A stretch of 64,000 bases of DNA from Glebionis coronaria (lineage: Eukaryota; Streptophyta; Magnoliopsida; Asterales; Asteraceae). The notes below the pieces were generated by a model. That model saw nothing but the letters and a program-made list of their open reading frames with translations, was not told where the DNA came from and made no database searches. The stretch is taken from positions 383,927,039-383,991,038 of the forward strand of contig CM046879.1 of assembly GCA_025667525.1 (NCBI GenBank). The letters run 5' to 3'. The stretch's first letter is position 1, and each line of letters begins with the position of its first letter. Below are positions 9,521-21,363 of this stretch, one piece after another. Position numbers and translations under genes: made by a program.

Positions 9521-11437
9521 TGATAAAAAGGTTTTACTCAGTTAAAAAGTTCTTTGTCGTATGTCTAATCGAATTGATTACTGGTTCAAAGTGCGACTCA
9601 GCTGTCTTTGGTGGAAACAATAGTTGTGTCGTTGTAGTAAAATTAAAGGTGCAAAAACTTTAAAGTAAATGGTTGTAATTTTAAATCTAAATCTAATTTA
9701 AAATAAAAGACGGGAATTTAAAGCAAGATGAAAAATTAAAGGGCACTAAAAGTAAATAACGCAAACTTAAAACTATCCTAAAGGCAAACTTAAAACGCAA
9801 CTAAAATTTAAACTAAGGCAAGGCTTAAAATAAATCTAAGGCAAATAAACTAAAAGTGCAACTAAGTAAAAAGGCGGGAAAAGTAAAGCTTAAAAATTCA
9901 AACTTAAAAACAGAAACTTAAAAGAACCTGAAAACAGCTCATTCGGAATAAACCGTCGTTCGGAATAATCACTCGTTCGGAATGTCACCTTCGTTCGGAA
10001 TAATTCTTCTTCACTCGGAATATTTACCTCATGCGGAATAAATGGCTCATCCGGAATATTTGAACAAATCCTTCATCCGGAATAAATCCTTCAACCGGAA
10101 TATGTCACTTATCCGGAATAAACTCTTTATTCGAAATATTCCCTTGATTTGGAATATTTGATGTTCCGAATGAACACCTTGATCCGGAATAATAAATGTT
10201 CCGAATGAACACCCCTTGATTCGGAATACTGCTTGGTTCGGAATAAATCCTCAAACCTTCATTCGGAATATTCACAAATAAGCCTTCATCCGGAATAATC
10301 CACTGATTCGGAATACTGTCTTGATCCAGAATATTTAATATTCCGAATAAACAACTTTCATCCGGAATGTTTCACTGGTTCGGAATAATCTCAACAAAAC
10401 CTTTATCCGGAATAAAAGTTATTCCGAATGAACAACCTTTGATCCGGAATATTTGTTTGGTTCGGAATATCCACTGATCCGGAATATTATGGATAAAGAC
10501 CTTGATTCGGAATGTTTGGCGTTGATCCGGGATAACCTGGAAAATGAACAGACAACGAAGAACAAGGAGAACAAAAAAAAGAAACGAATCTAAACAAATC
10601 TAATCTAAATCAACCAAAAGATTAAACAAGGCTAACCAAAAATGATCAACTAATGAATACCAATCAAACCAAATCAAAAACACTAACAATAATAATCAAA
10701 ATAATCAAAACCCACTTAATCAATTTAATAAAAACTCAAGAACATGAACATAAACAATAAAGCATAAAGATTAAGATCAAACAAGAAAGGTAGATAGGAG
10801 ATAAACAATAAAAGTAAAGATTAACAATAATTAAAAGATAACTTACTTGAAATTAAATGAATTTAAGGTGCAAGACAATTAAGTAAATGACATGTATTTA
10901 AATGTGCAGAAATTAAAATGGTGGAAGAACTAGTGTCACTCTAGCCAACAAAATGAAAATGAAATCCTAATGATCTATTTATAAGAGGATTAGGGAGGTG
11001 ATTAGAGGAAGCTTCCTCCCCTCTTTCTTCTTTCTTTAATTGTCATTAAGTCCTTGATCTTCTTAATTCTTTGACTTTAACGACTTTGCCTCGGGATTTC
11101 TTTAAACTCGTCTTGAAATTTCTTCATAAATAAGACTTGAGTTCTTCGGCTTTTAGTAAACTTCCGTCTTTTGACTTTTTCTTCGATAAATCTTCAGAAT
11201 TGGTCTTGGACTTCCGTTCGTTTTGCACTCTTGATTTCTTGACTTCGTCTTTTGTCTTTTTCTTCGATAGAAGCCCGTGAATGCCCGTGTTTTCTCCCCT
11301 TTTCACATTTTCGTCCTAAATCACAACAAAAACACAAACCACGCATAATTCCGACATTTACGACATAAAATACACGTTTTGGCTTTGTTATTATTGTAGT
11401 TAAGTGGTAAAAAGGATGGGTGTTTACACACCTATCA
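9521..11437 (-). repeat. N1 3' LTR (left copy)
   Basis: On the minus strand it starts TGATAGGTGTG and ends TTTTTATCA. It contains the TTCCGAA/TTCGGAA-type array (about 9938-10535 on the plus strand), downstream of an antisense TATA (TATAAATAG, near 10976). A Lys/Ser-rich 60-codon ORF lies at 11124-11306 on the minus strand. Confidence 0.92.
9938..10535. repeat. TTC(C/G)GAA array in N1 3' LTR
   Basis: More than 25 imperfect units of about 16-25 bp are built on CATTCGGAATA, CATCCGGAATAA and GTTCCGAATGAAC. They alternate between the two orientations of the motif, so neighbouring units can pair. Confidence 0.88.
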
Positions 11438-13435
11438 AATCCCCTACACTTGACCATTGCAATGTCCTCATGCAATGTATTAATTACAAAGCAAGATTAC
11501 ACTTTTCATCACAATCAATCCACATTAGCCTTTATAAAAGAGATAGAAAATAACAAAACAAGTAAAGAAATCAAAAACATACCTTAGTGTTTTGGAAATG
11601 TCATGACTGATCATCATCCTCAAGTTTTCACATTCTCCAAACCAAGCTTAAAAACGAGATCATTGTTATTATAAGTTAGCAAACTAACACGAACTCATAT
11701 GGGCCAATTATTTACTTAGACTCCCTTATTCCTAGGTGTATCTCTTATATTTTATTATTGTCTTGAATGATCACGAGGATACATTGTTTACTTATTTCGA
11801 TAGTTATTTAGCGTGAAAATAAAGTGGGACGATTTAATCAATAGTTAGCTAAAGGACAAAATATTTTAAAACTGCTTCTCGGGACCTCATAAAGTTCATA
11901 TCTTGGCATAACTCGCTTCGCGATTTGAGACCTTTCTCGGACCGATATTTGGCAGCGACTTCATACTTCAAATCTTGAGAGACGTTCATGAAATAATGGT
12001 CTTCTCTTCATAATAGGAATTTCTTTACTTGAAGTTTTGAGAGATTCTTCATATTTGGACCACGACTTCTTTATTTTTCTCCAATCTTTATTTTGGACTT
12101 TGATATACAACGAATCGCCTCCTTTTTGGATTTAGATCTATTTATCCTCATACCTTGTTAGGGCCTTTTTGGATAGACTTCTCCATGATCTTTACGGGAG
12201 TATTTGCTTTTCGTCGTGTGTCTCGATCCTTCATATTGATCTTTGATAAATGATTCTTCATATCACTTTGGATCTTTAGCAACAAAATGTAGCCCTCATG
12301 CCTTGTTAGGACCTTTTTGGACTTGCCAATCTTCGCATCCCGCTTCAATAAGTTATGCCTTGGCTATGAACTCTAATCCATATCGAGCAACTTTTAAACG
12401 ATCTTGGGCTAGAAGCTAAGTAACTTTTCAAATCGTACAACCTTATTTATTGCAGATAAATTTATTAGCAAGCGATGGGAGAATAGGCTTATAATTAACT
12501 CACATAAATTTACGAAAGGATACCAAACTTATAATTGACTCTATCATCTCTCGTCCTGCACAATTTAAAATCTCAAGGAATGAGACTCGTGGATGCTTAG
12601 CCTATTAAATCAAAGTTTTGGGTTTTCGAGTCATCTATAGGATCTTGCAAATTCTTAGACTTTTTCAAGTTTAGAAATCGCTTTTTAAAGTTCCCTAGAT
12701 AAACGACTCTCTAGGATCAATTATAGAAACTTGCGAAAAGTTCTTTTTATTAACCCGTGAGAGTTAAGACTTTCGCATTTTAAAGCTCCCTATATAAAAG
12801 CCTAGTAAAACTTGACTTAAACACGTTAAGGATACTAGCTAGAGTAAACTTTAGATAAGTAAACTCGGGTTGAGTCAAAAGATTCACAACTTTTGAAAAT
12901 TAAAACCACTTTATTAAAAATTTATTCTAGTAAAGAAAGAAAATAACTATACAAAGGTAAAACTAATAGGCCAAAATAGATCAAAAATTTTGAAAAATGT
13001 CGAAAATTTGATTTTCCGGTTAAAATGAGGACAATTACAAGGAAAAGACCACTTAACTTCGATAGAAGTCCCCCCTACACTTGATATAAACATTGTCCTC
13101 AATGTTTAAGCATCTGGGAGTAAACTCCCCTACACTTAGGACATTGTGCACGTTGTTTAAATCTTGCTAAGGAAAAGACAACTAACGAGATTCCTATTTT
13201 AATATTGGAAAATATAAAATAGTGAATCAAAAAGAGTTTAGGATAGAACCGGGAAGACGGAAACACGGAATCACGGGTCGTCAAAAATCATCAAGAGTGG
13301 ATCATTGAGCGCTCGAATCCCTGAATATTAGAAGAGAGGAAATAGCAAACACCAACGGGTCTCCCCTACACTTAGGATATAAATAGCTAAAAGATAGATA
13401 CATGGGTTGCCTCCCAAGAAGCGCTTGATTTTTTT
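11438..13435 (-). other. Noncoding 3' region of N1
   Basis: About 2 kb lie between the acidic ORF and the purine tract, which reads GTGTAGGGGATT before TGATAGG on the minus strand. It is homologous to 59853-61870 of N2 and, more weakly, to 26992-28980 of A1. A 66-codon Lys-rich ORF (12148-12348, minus) has a counterpart in N2. Confidence 0.75.
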
Positions 13436-14311
13436 TCACCGAGTCGTGAGCCTGACTCGACCTTGATTAGCATAGGAAGAAGCATAAACATATCCACCGG
13501 GATCAAAGACATAGTTTTCATCCATCAAATAACACAAGCTTAAGGCGAACAAGGCAAGCCAAAGAAGAGTAGGCAAGGTTCCCTTAAGCAAAGATGGAGC
13601 ACGGTGGAAGCAAGTATGGTGAGGTGCAAGCATATCTTCAAAAGTTCCAAAGATTTTTCCTTTTATTTTATCAGAGGGATACTGAGATGGCTGAAGAATA
13701 TCGATACCGGGGTCGAACACCTTTTCCTTTAGGGGAAAATAGCACTCAGGCTCAGCAGAATTTGAAGATGATCCACTAAGAAAATGCACAACCTCGTCCT
13801 CAGAAGGTGGACTAAGAGGTGTCAAAACATACGTGTTGCGGATGTTGGTGTCGTCCGGTTTCTTCTCCTGTGAAAGAATTGTCTTCAAATCTGAAGTAGG
13901 ATCAAGACCATAATCATCAAAGTCTAAAGGAGGAGCATCACTCTCATGAGGGAAGTATGTATTGAGAAAAGTAGAGAAGTCTTCCTCAAATGAGTAGTCA
14001 TACAAAGTAGGATTAAGCATGGATGGCGGAGGATCTTCATAATGAGAAGAATCACTCGAGAGAGTATCAGCCTCATCAAAATCATCATAAGTGGGCATAT
14101 CGGGATACTCGGACGTAAAATCATCATAATCATCTCCATCGAAGCTAGAATCATCATCATAAGCATCATAGATCGGTGGAGAATCATATATGGGTGAAGG
14201 TTCCAAATTGGATAGAGAATCATCCACATCATCTTAAAACAGTGGATTATCATTGAAAGAATCGAATAGAGGATTATTGTAGACGACAAAATCATCAAGC
14301 ACATTAATCAT
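13436..14311 (-). pseudogene. N1 acidic ORF2, broken by one stop
   Basis: On the minus strand the sequence from MINVLDDF (14311) to TLTTR-like end (13436) encodes a protein rich in Asp, Glu, Ser and Tyr. A single TAA at 14234-14236 interrupts it. In N1 it is in the same frame as the upstream gag-protease. A hydrophobic stretch near the C-terminus (TLPTLLWLALFALSLCYLM) could cross a membrane. The N2 counterpart is open. No known domain is recognised. In one roughly 65-codon stretch N1 and N2 differ at about 7 silent and 13 replacement codons, much weaker constraint than gag. Confidence 0.75.
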
Positions 14312-16669
14312 ATTCGCTAATTCTCTTCTATAGGATTTGCTTGTAAGCTTCCCCATTTCAAAAACTTGTGCATCATCCCCGACTCTTAAGATGAGCTCAC
14401 ATTTATCCACATCTATTAAAGCTATACCGGTTCTCAAAAATGGGCGTCCAAGTATTAACAGAATACGAGGGTCTATTTCATAATCAACAACGACAAAGTC
14501 GACCGGAAAAGTGAACGTGCCAACTTTAATGAACACATCTTCGGCAATACCAACGGGGTAAGCGAGAGTGTGATTGGAAAGCTCAAGAGTCATTTTCGTG
14601 GGTGTAAGGTCGGGCAATGATAACTTTTTCCAAACACTTAGAGGCATCATATTTATACTTGCCCCGAGATCGGCTAAGGCAGTAAATTTGTCGGTTTGGT
14701 TAAAAGTACAAGGTAGCACAAAAAGACCGGGATCTCCAAGTTTTTCTGGAAGTTCTTTAAAAAGGACGGCAGAACAATTTTCATTCAATCGAGTATTAAC
14801 AAACTCGGCCATCTTCTCCATCTTGCTAAGCAATTCCTTAAACATCTTGACAAATTGTGGCATTTGAGCAAGAGCTTCAACAAGGGTAAAGGTGATTTTC
14901 ATGCCGGCTATCTTTTCTAAAAAGTTAGCGACTTGAAGGTCATTCTTAGTCAAAATTCTAGCCTTGTTGAGTCAAGAAGGGTTTGGAATGCTGGGGTTGG
15001 GTGGTGGAGGTGTAGAAGGTGAAGGTTGAGTTGGTAAAGGTTGAGATGTTGAAGGGTTCTTCTTGGGTACTTCGCCACGACGAGGCAGAGACGGTAATGG
15101 TGTACTAAGACTAGGTGTGGGAGTAGTAGGGATAAATGGTGGTGGAGGAGGTGTAGATGATGGGGGCGGGATAGGTGGTCCTACTAAAGTAACTCCACTA
15201 CGGGTAGTAATAGCACTCACATCCGCTCTCGGATTGGTGACGGTGTTTGAAAGTAGAGAACTCGAAGTAGAGGGTTGAGTGGTGGGCAAGAAACTAGCCA
15301 GCATATTCTTCAAATCATTCGTTTGATTGCTGAAGGAGGATTGTACATTATCTCGAAGCTCGGATCTAATGTCATTCCCTTGCTTAGTGATATCCCCTTT
15401 CAAGTTGATAATTTGGCTCTGTAGATTCTTGATTTGCTCTCCTTGGGTTCTCATTAAAGCTTCAACATCTTGATTAATAGGTGGGGCTTGTTGAGCGGGT
15501 GGGTGATAAGGATTAGAAGCTCGAGGTGGGATTTGGTTGCTTCTAGTGTAATTGTTTTTGGGGTTTTGGTTTTGAGGAGAAAAACCGGGTGAAAGATAGT
15601 TGTTGGACCGGTAACTCAGCAAATTTCGATCCCCTTGAGGTCGGGCTTGGTAATTTTCCGGTGAATAATTACCATAAGCCGCATACACGTTTTCCGGATT
15701 GCCTAGAGTAGAAGGACAATCAGTGTATGAGTGAGGACAGCCGCATGTCTCACAAGGATTGGCTATCGCTTTAACTTGTTGTTGGTTTGAAGCAATGAGC
15801 AAGATATTTTTGTTCATTTCGGCCATCATGCGGGTGAATTCGGTCATGTCGGGGTTTGCTGAAGTAGAAGAAACATTGACTCTCGGGTTGTTCCTTGAAG
15901 AAGCGGAGGAATCCCAATTTTTGTGATGAGTAGTCATGTTCTCAATAAGCTCTCTACACTCCTCGGGTCTTCTTTTCATAAATGTGCCACCGGCGGCTGC
16001 GTTAATCGTATCACGATCTCGAAAAGTCAAACCGTTGTAGAAAGTATCAATTAAGGTCACGGGGAGCATGTTGTGGTTTGGACAACGATCGATCAAAACA
16101 TTATATCTTTCCCAAGCATCAAAGAGAGATTCATCAGGTTCTTGCATGAAACCGCTGATTTGATTGCGAAGGCTCGTGACCATGGATGGTGGAAAGTAGC
16201 GCGACAAAAAGCGTTGAGTCATGTCATCCCAAGTATGAATGGAATTCTTCGGGAGACGATCAAACCATTTCTCGGCGTGGTATGATAAAGTATGAGGGAA
16301 GAGTTGAAGGCGAAGAACATCCATTGTGGCACCGGGCAACTTCATGCTTTGGGTAATAGTAATGAATTTGTCGAGGTCTTTGTTGGCATCATCATCAGGC
16401 ATTCCGCGGAATGGATTAGTTTGCACTTGTTGTATCATGTGATGCTTCAACGTAAACTCCGGAGCCGTGATTTGCATCGGCGCAATCGGTCCTCCTCGTC
16501 CAAACATGGTGGGTTGACAAAGCTCCTCCATTGTCCGAAGATCGGGCTGTGGAAGAACATTGTTGTTGTTATTGTTGAGGTGCGGTGGATTATTGTTGTT
16601 GTTCACACCTGCCATAACTAAATCATCACGAGTCTCGGGCTCTTGATAATTTGAAGATCTAGTACGCAT
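14234..16669 (-). pseudogene. gag: N1 gag-protease, one internal stop
   Basis: ATG at 16669 (MRTRSSNYQEPE) follows a splice-acceptor-like TTTTGCAG. The gag domain includes HAEKWFDRLPK and FRDRDTINAAAGGTFM; the knuckle CETCGCPHSYTDC keeps Cys-Cys-His-Cys. A Pro-rich linker leads to TGA (near 14972), after which the frame is lost for about 20 bases and resumes (14953-14234). The protease domain carries the active-site motif ADLGASINMMP and the later ILGRPFLRTG. Product roles are RNA packaging and polyprotein cleavage. The stop makes this copy defective. Confidence 0.85.
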
Positions 16670-16877
16670 ACACCTGCAAAAGCAAAAGAAAACAATACCA
16701 AAGAAATAGACAATATATATACACTATAAAGAAGATAAAATCTTTTTGGATTTTTGAAAAAATTTAATTTTTGGTTTTTTTGAAAATTTTTGGACACGAA
16801 AAATAACGCTCACGAATGAACGGATCCCAAAAAGCAACGCGTCTCTCACAGAAAATCGTTAATCTTCACGAAAAGAG

Positions 16878-16892
16878 CCGACAGCGGCGCCA
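16878..16892 (-). other. Primer-binding site of N1
   Basis: On the minus strand TGGCGCCGCTGTCGG begins directly after the LTR end. It resembles the A1 site (TGGCGCCGCTGCCGG) with one change. Confidence 0.85.
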
Positions 16893-18809
16893 TGATAAAA
16901 AGGTTTTACTCATTTAAAAAGTTCTTTGTCGTATGTCTAATCGAATTGATTACTGGTTCAAAGTGCGACTCAGCTGTCTTTGGTGGAAACAATAGTTGTG
17001 TCGTTGTAGTAAAATTAAAGGTGCAAAAACTTTAAAGTAAATGGTTGTAATTTAAAATCTAAATCTAATTTAAAATAAAAGACGGGAATTTAAAGCAAGA
17101 CGAAAAATTAAAGGGCACTAAAAGTAAATAACGCAAACTTAAAACTATCCTAAAGGCAAACTTAAAACGCAACTAAAACTTAAACTAAGGCAAGGTTTAA
17201 AATAAATCTAAGGCAAATAAACTAAAAGTGCAACTAAGTAAAAAGCCGGGAAAAGTAAAGCTTAAAAATTCAAACTTAAAACAGAAACTTAAAAGAACCT
17301 GAAAACAGCTCATTCGGAATAAACCTTCGTTCGGAATAATCACTCGTTCGGAATGTCACCTTCGTTCGGAATAATTCTTCTTCACTCGGAATATTTACCT
17401 CATGCGGAATAAATGGCTCATCCGGAATATTTGAACAAAACCTTCATCCGGAATAAATCCTTTATCCGGAATATGTCACTTATCCGGAATAAACTCTTTA
17501 TTCGAAATATTGCCTTGATTCGGAAAATTTGATGTTCCGAATGAACACCTTGATCCGGAATAATAAATGTTCCGAATGAACACCCCTTGATTCGGAATAC
17601 TGCTTGGTTCTGAATAAATCCTCAAACCTTCATTCGGAATATTCACAAATAAGCCTTCATCCGGAATAATCCACTGATTCGGAATACTGTCTTGATCCGG
17701 AATATTTAATATTCCGAATTAACGACTTTGATCCGGAATGTTTCACTAGTTCGGAATAATCTCAACAAAACCTTTATCCGGAATAAAAGTTATTCCGAAT
17801 GAACAACCTTTGATCCGGAATATTTGTTTGGTTCGGAATATCCACTGATCCGGAATATTATGGACAAAGACCTTGATTCGGAATGTTTGTCGTTGATCCG
17901 GGATAACCTGGAAAATGAACAGACAGCGAAGAACAAGGAGAACAAAAAAAAAGAAACGAATCTAAACAAATCTAATCTAAATCAACCAAAAGATTAAACA
18001 AGGCTAACCAAAAATGATCAACTAATGAATACCAATTAAACCAAATCAAAAACACTAACAATAATAATCAAACTAATCAAAACCCACTTAATCATTTTAA
18101 TAAAAACTCAAGAACATGAACATAAACAATAAAGCATAAAGATTAAGATCAAACAAGAAAGGTAGATAGGAGATAAACAATAAAAGTAAAGATTAACAAT
18201 AATTAAAAGAAAACTTACTTGAAATTAAATGAATTTAAGGTGCAAGACAATTAAGTAAATGACATGTATTTAAATGTGCAGAAATTAAAATGGTCGAAGA
18301 ACTAGTGTCACTCTAGCCAACAAAATGAAAATGAAATCCTAATGATCTATTTATAGGAGGATTAGGGAGGTTCTTAGAGGAAGTTTCCTCCCCTCTTTCT
18401 TCTTTCTTTAATTGTCATTAAGTCCTTAATCTTCTTAATTTTTTGACTTTAACGACTTTGCCTCGGGATTTCTTTAAACTCGTCTTGAAATTTCTTCATA
18501 AATAAGACTTGAGTTCTTCGGCTTTTAGTAAACTTCCGTCTTTTGACTTTTTCTTTGATAAATCTTCAGAATTGGTCTTGGACTTCCGTTCTTTTTGCAC
18601 TCTTGATTTATTGACTTCTTCTTTTGTCTTTTTCTTCGATAAAAGCCCGTGAATGCCCGTGTTTTCTCCCCTTTTCACATTTTCATCCTAAATCACAACA
18701 AAAACACAAACCACGCATAATTCCGACATTTACGACATAAAATACACATTTTGGCTTCGTTATTATTGTAGTTAAGTGGTAAAAAGGATGGGTGTTTACA
18801 CACCTATCA
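16893..18809 (-). repeat. N1 5' LTR (right copy)
   Basis: It has the same length as the left copy, 1917 bp. The TTCCGAA-type array lies at about 17305-17910. The array is downstream of the antisense TATA, so it is in the transcribed part of the LTR. The Lys/Ser-rich short ORF recurs at 18496-18678. Confidence 0.92.
17305..17910. repeat. TTC(C/G)GAA array in N1 5' LTR
   Basis: This is the counterpart of 9938-10535, with the same order of units and scattered substitutions. Several changes hit the motif itself, for example a TTCTGAA unit near 17609. Confidence 0.88.
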
Positions 18810-18814
18810 AATCT
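18810..18814. repeat. Target site duplication AATCT, right of N1
   Basis: It is the second copy of the five-base duplication; the A1 LTR resumes after it. Confidence 0.95.
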
Positions 18815-20687
18815 CTCGTTTTAATTTACAATTATTGCATCTTAATTTGATTTTATTATTATAACTGTTAAGTGGTATTTAATCAAGCTTAAATCAATAG
18901 CTTGGATTAAATACTTTGTGAAAATTGGGAATAAGCTTTCCCTACTGGAAAGTCTCTAAAAAGGTTCCGAATATATTATACTTGTGGATTCTCGAATAAG
19001 TGGTGTTATGGTTCTTGGTGAGATGAATGGTGGTTCGTTTCAGTTCATTAGATAGCTCAGCGCTTATCTACTACTCAACGGAAATATCCAATAGGTGAGT
19101 TATTCTCATTAATTTATGTTGTTTTATATTATCTGTTTAAGAGTTATGTGCTATGATTTTCGAGTTTGAGGTTAAGTTGAATTTCTTTTATTGAAGTTTA
19201 GATTGGTTTAGGGTTATTTTCTTGATAATGATTTGGTTATTTTAAAGTAAGACTGGATCTGTTGTTTCTTTTTAGACGTTTTCTTTTTTTTGTATCGGAT
19301 TGAATTTGTTCTCATTTTATTGAATGATTTTTGCTGATATCTGTCACTGAGCTGATATATGTTTAGTATTTAGTTAGAGTTAACCTGCTGTGATGGTGCT
19401 CGTGTGGTTGTCTGATATAAGTTGAGTATTCTGTTAGAGTTTAATCTGATGATGTTTATTGAGTTAACATTAGCTGTGCAGTTTTGGATAGGTTGTGTAT
19501 CAATTTAGTTTACTGAGTTTATCTTTATTTTTACGACTAGTCCTGGTCTGGTTGTTTTTATTTGTCTGTTGAGTTTAATTTTTGCTTGCTGATTTCTAGT
19601 TTGATTTTTTTTAGTCTGTATCTAGTTGATTTTTGAACCCACTGTGTTATGCTTTGATTTTTTATCTGCCTTAACTGGCTCTTAATAGAGCATTTTGATT
19701 GTACCTGATTTATCTGAGAAATTTGGTGATAGCTTTTGTTTAGGCTTATTTTTTTATTTGAACTGTTACGTATTTAGTTTGTCAAACAAATGGTTTGGTA
19801 ACTGATAAATTAATCTGATTTAATTTTTATGTCCAAAAATAAATTCACTAAAGTCACCTCCTGTGACTGTTAGTTTTATTTGTCAAAAAGGAAATAATAA
19901 TCAAAAATATGTCCCAAGTGAGGCTCGACCTCGAGACCTCACGCTCAATACCCAACATGTTTACCATCTGAGCTGCAAGCTCTTTTGTGTTTAATTTCAG
20001 TCAGTTTAATTAATATTGTATCATTGCTTCTGGCAGGTTTTGATTAAAGTTTTTGTTTCAATTAAATTTTCGTTTAAATAAATTGTAATTACTATTTTAA
20101 TTAAAGTAAATTTCAGTAATAAATAGTTTCAAAATATACTAAAATAAAAAAAATGTTTTTATTAATTTTAAAAGTTTAAGTAGTTTTTAAATAATAAGGT
20201 TTTTATTGTTTTAGATATAAATTAAAAAATAGTTTTAAAAATTAGATTTGGTTTAAGTAAATTTTAATAAATTTAATTAGTTTAAAAAGTTTTATTGGAT
20301 TTTTAAATAGAGTTAAAGTTATTTTAATAGATTAAATTTTATAGATTTTTAATAGTTTAATTTTTAAATAGTTTTCGATTTTTAGTTATTGATTTAGATT
20401 AAAATAATTCGGGGTTTACGATTCATGCACTTTAGGATAAAAATAGGTTTAAAATTAGTAGAACTTAATTTTAGTTTAAAAACCGAAAACCAATTCAAAT
20501 TGATTGTCCTAATCAAAGCAAAACGTCTCAAATTCATAAGATCTTCGTGTACAGCGAACTTGGTTCATCCACGTGTTTAATTGAATTCGTCTTTGGTAAT
20601 TTTAGACTATTACTTTTTCCTAAAGGTAATTTTCTAATTTACCCTATAACGTATATTAATTATCACTATACTATCACGATTACATCA
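18815..20687 (+). repeat. A1 5' LTR, right segment
   Basis: It matches 30123-31999. It is very AT-rich from about 20040 to 20500 and ends CGATTACATCA just before the primer site. A tRNA-like segment on the minus strand lies at 19911-19982. Confidence 0.93.
19911..19982 (-). repeat. tRNA-like (SINE-head-like) segment in A1 5' LTR
   Basis: Read on the minus strand it has an A-box-like GCAGCTCAGATGGTAAAC and, about 35 bases on, a B-box-like AGGTCGAGCCTC, then CACTTGGGAC. The spacing suits a pol III internal promoter. It lacks a clear anticodon arm and acceptor stem, so it is not a tRNA gene. The same segment is in the 3' LTR. Confidence 0.5.
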
Positions 20688-20694
20688 AAAATTT

Positions 20695-20712
20695 TGGCGC
20701 CGCTGCCGGGGA
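20695..20712 (+). other. Primer-binding site of A1
   Basis: TGGCGCCGCTGCCGGGGA begins seven bases after the LTR. I recall tRNA-Asp-type sites of this form in Athila elements. Confidence 0.88.
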
Positions 20713-21363
20713 TCTTGTGTACGATTCGCTTTTGTGGAGATTTGTTGATCGTTGTTTTGAAGACCCTTTCCGTCCTCGGAAAGTTTTGTTATTTTTCTAT
20801 TATATAGTATGTATCGTTTTTCTCGTTTTTTGTGATTAATATATTGTATTACGTAGAACAATAAATTTACATACTTTTCAAATAAGGCCTTAGTTGGGAT
20901 TTCATCACCTAGATATTGTAGTCGAATCCAAAACAAAAATAAAAGGCAAAATAGATAAATACTAATAAGAAGTTTGAACTCGATTTATATAAACTATAAG
21001 GTGGGTATAAGGCGACGTGCTATAAAAGGCCGTCTAAGGAAAAAGGTTTTTTTAAGTGCTTTGTGCCACCTCGTTTCCCCGCTTGCTTGTGCGTATATTG
21101 AGAGGGACAACCTATTATTGGTGTGCCGACTCAAGTAGTATTATATCTTATTTTTGTAGTTTACTTATTGAACCTCGAGACGTTTAGGTTTTCACCTATC
21201 GTTTCAAAGTCGACCGAGGGTAATTTACTTCCATAGTAGTTATCCTTATTCCTTGTTTTTATCGATCATTTTTTATTGAGAAATACTAAATAAATACCAA
21301 AAATAATCTTCTTCTTGTCTAATTTCTTTTCTTCAATCCTCTAAATTCTCGTCTTTGTAGTGT
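20713..21363 (+). other. Leader of A1
   Basis: It is noncoding. A block at about 20993-21115 is conserved with the leader of element C (41465-41585, minus), centred on AACTATAAGGTGGGTATAAG and GCTTGCTTGTGCGT. A pyrimidine-rich run and TTTGTAG just before the gag ATG resemble a splice acceptor. Confidence 0.7.

Larger units (their letters stand above)
9521..18809 (-). mobile_element. N1: gag-only gypsy element nested in A1 LTR
   Basis: Two LTRs of exactly 1917 bp (9521-11437 and 16893-18809) enclose 5455 bp. On the minus strand the order is LTR, primer site, leader, gag-protease, acidic ORF, 2 kb noncoding, purine tract, LTR. No reverse transcriptase, RNase H or integrase is present in any frame. 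I count about 41 differences between the LTRs (2.1%), slightly fewer than between the LTRs of its host A1, as nesting requires. It shares structure and sequence with N2 (54528-63750). Confidence 0.92.

Noticed and set aside
9938..10535. CRISPR-like array
   Set aside because: Units are short, degenerate, without uniform spacers, and lie in a plant LTR.
19911..19982. Functional tRNA gene
   Set aside because: Only the A-box-like and B-box-like parts fit; acceptor stem and anticodon arm cannot be formed convincingly.
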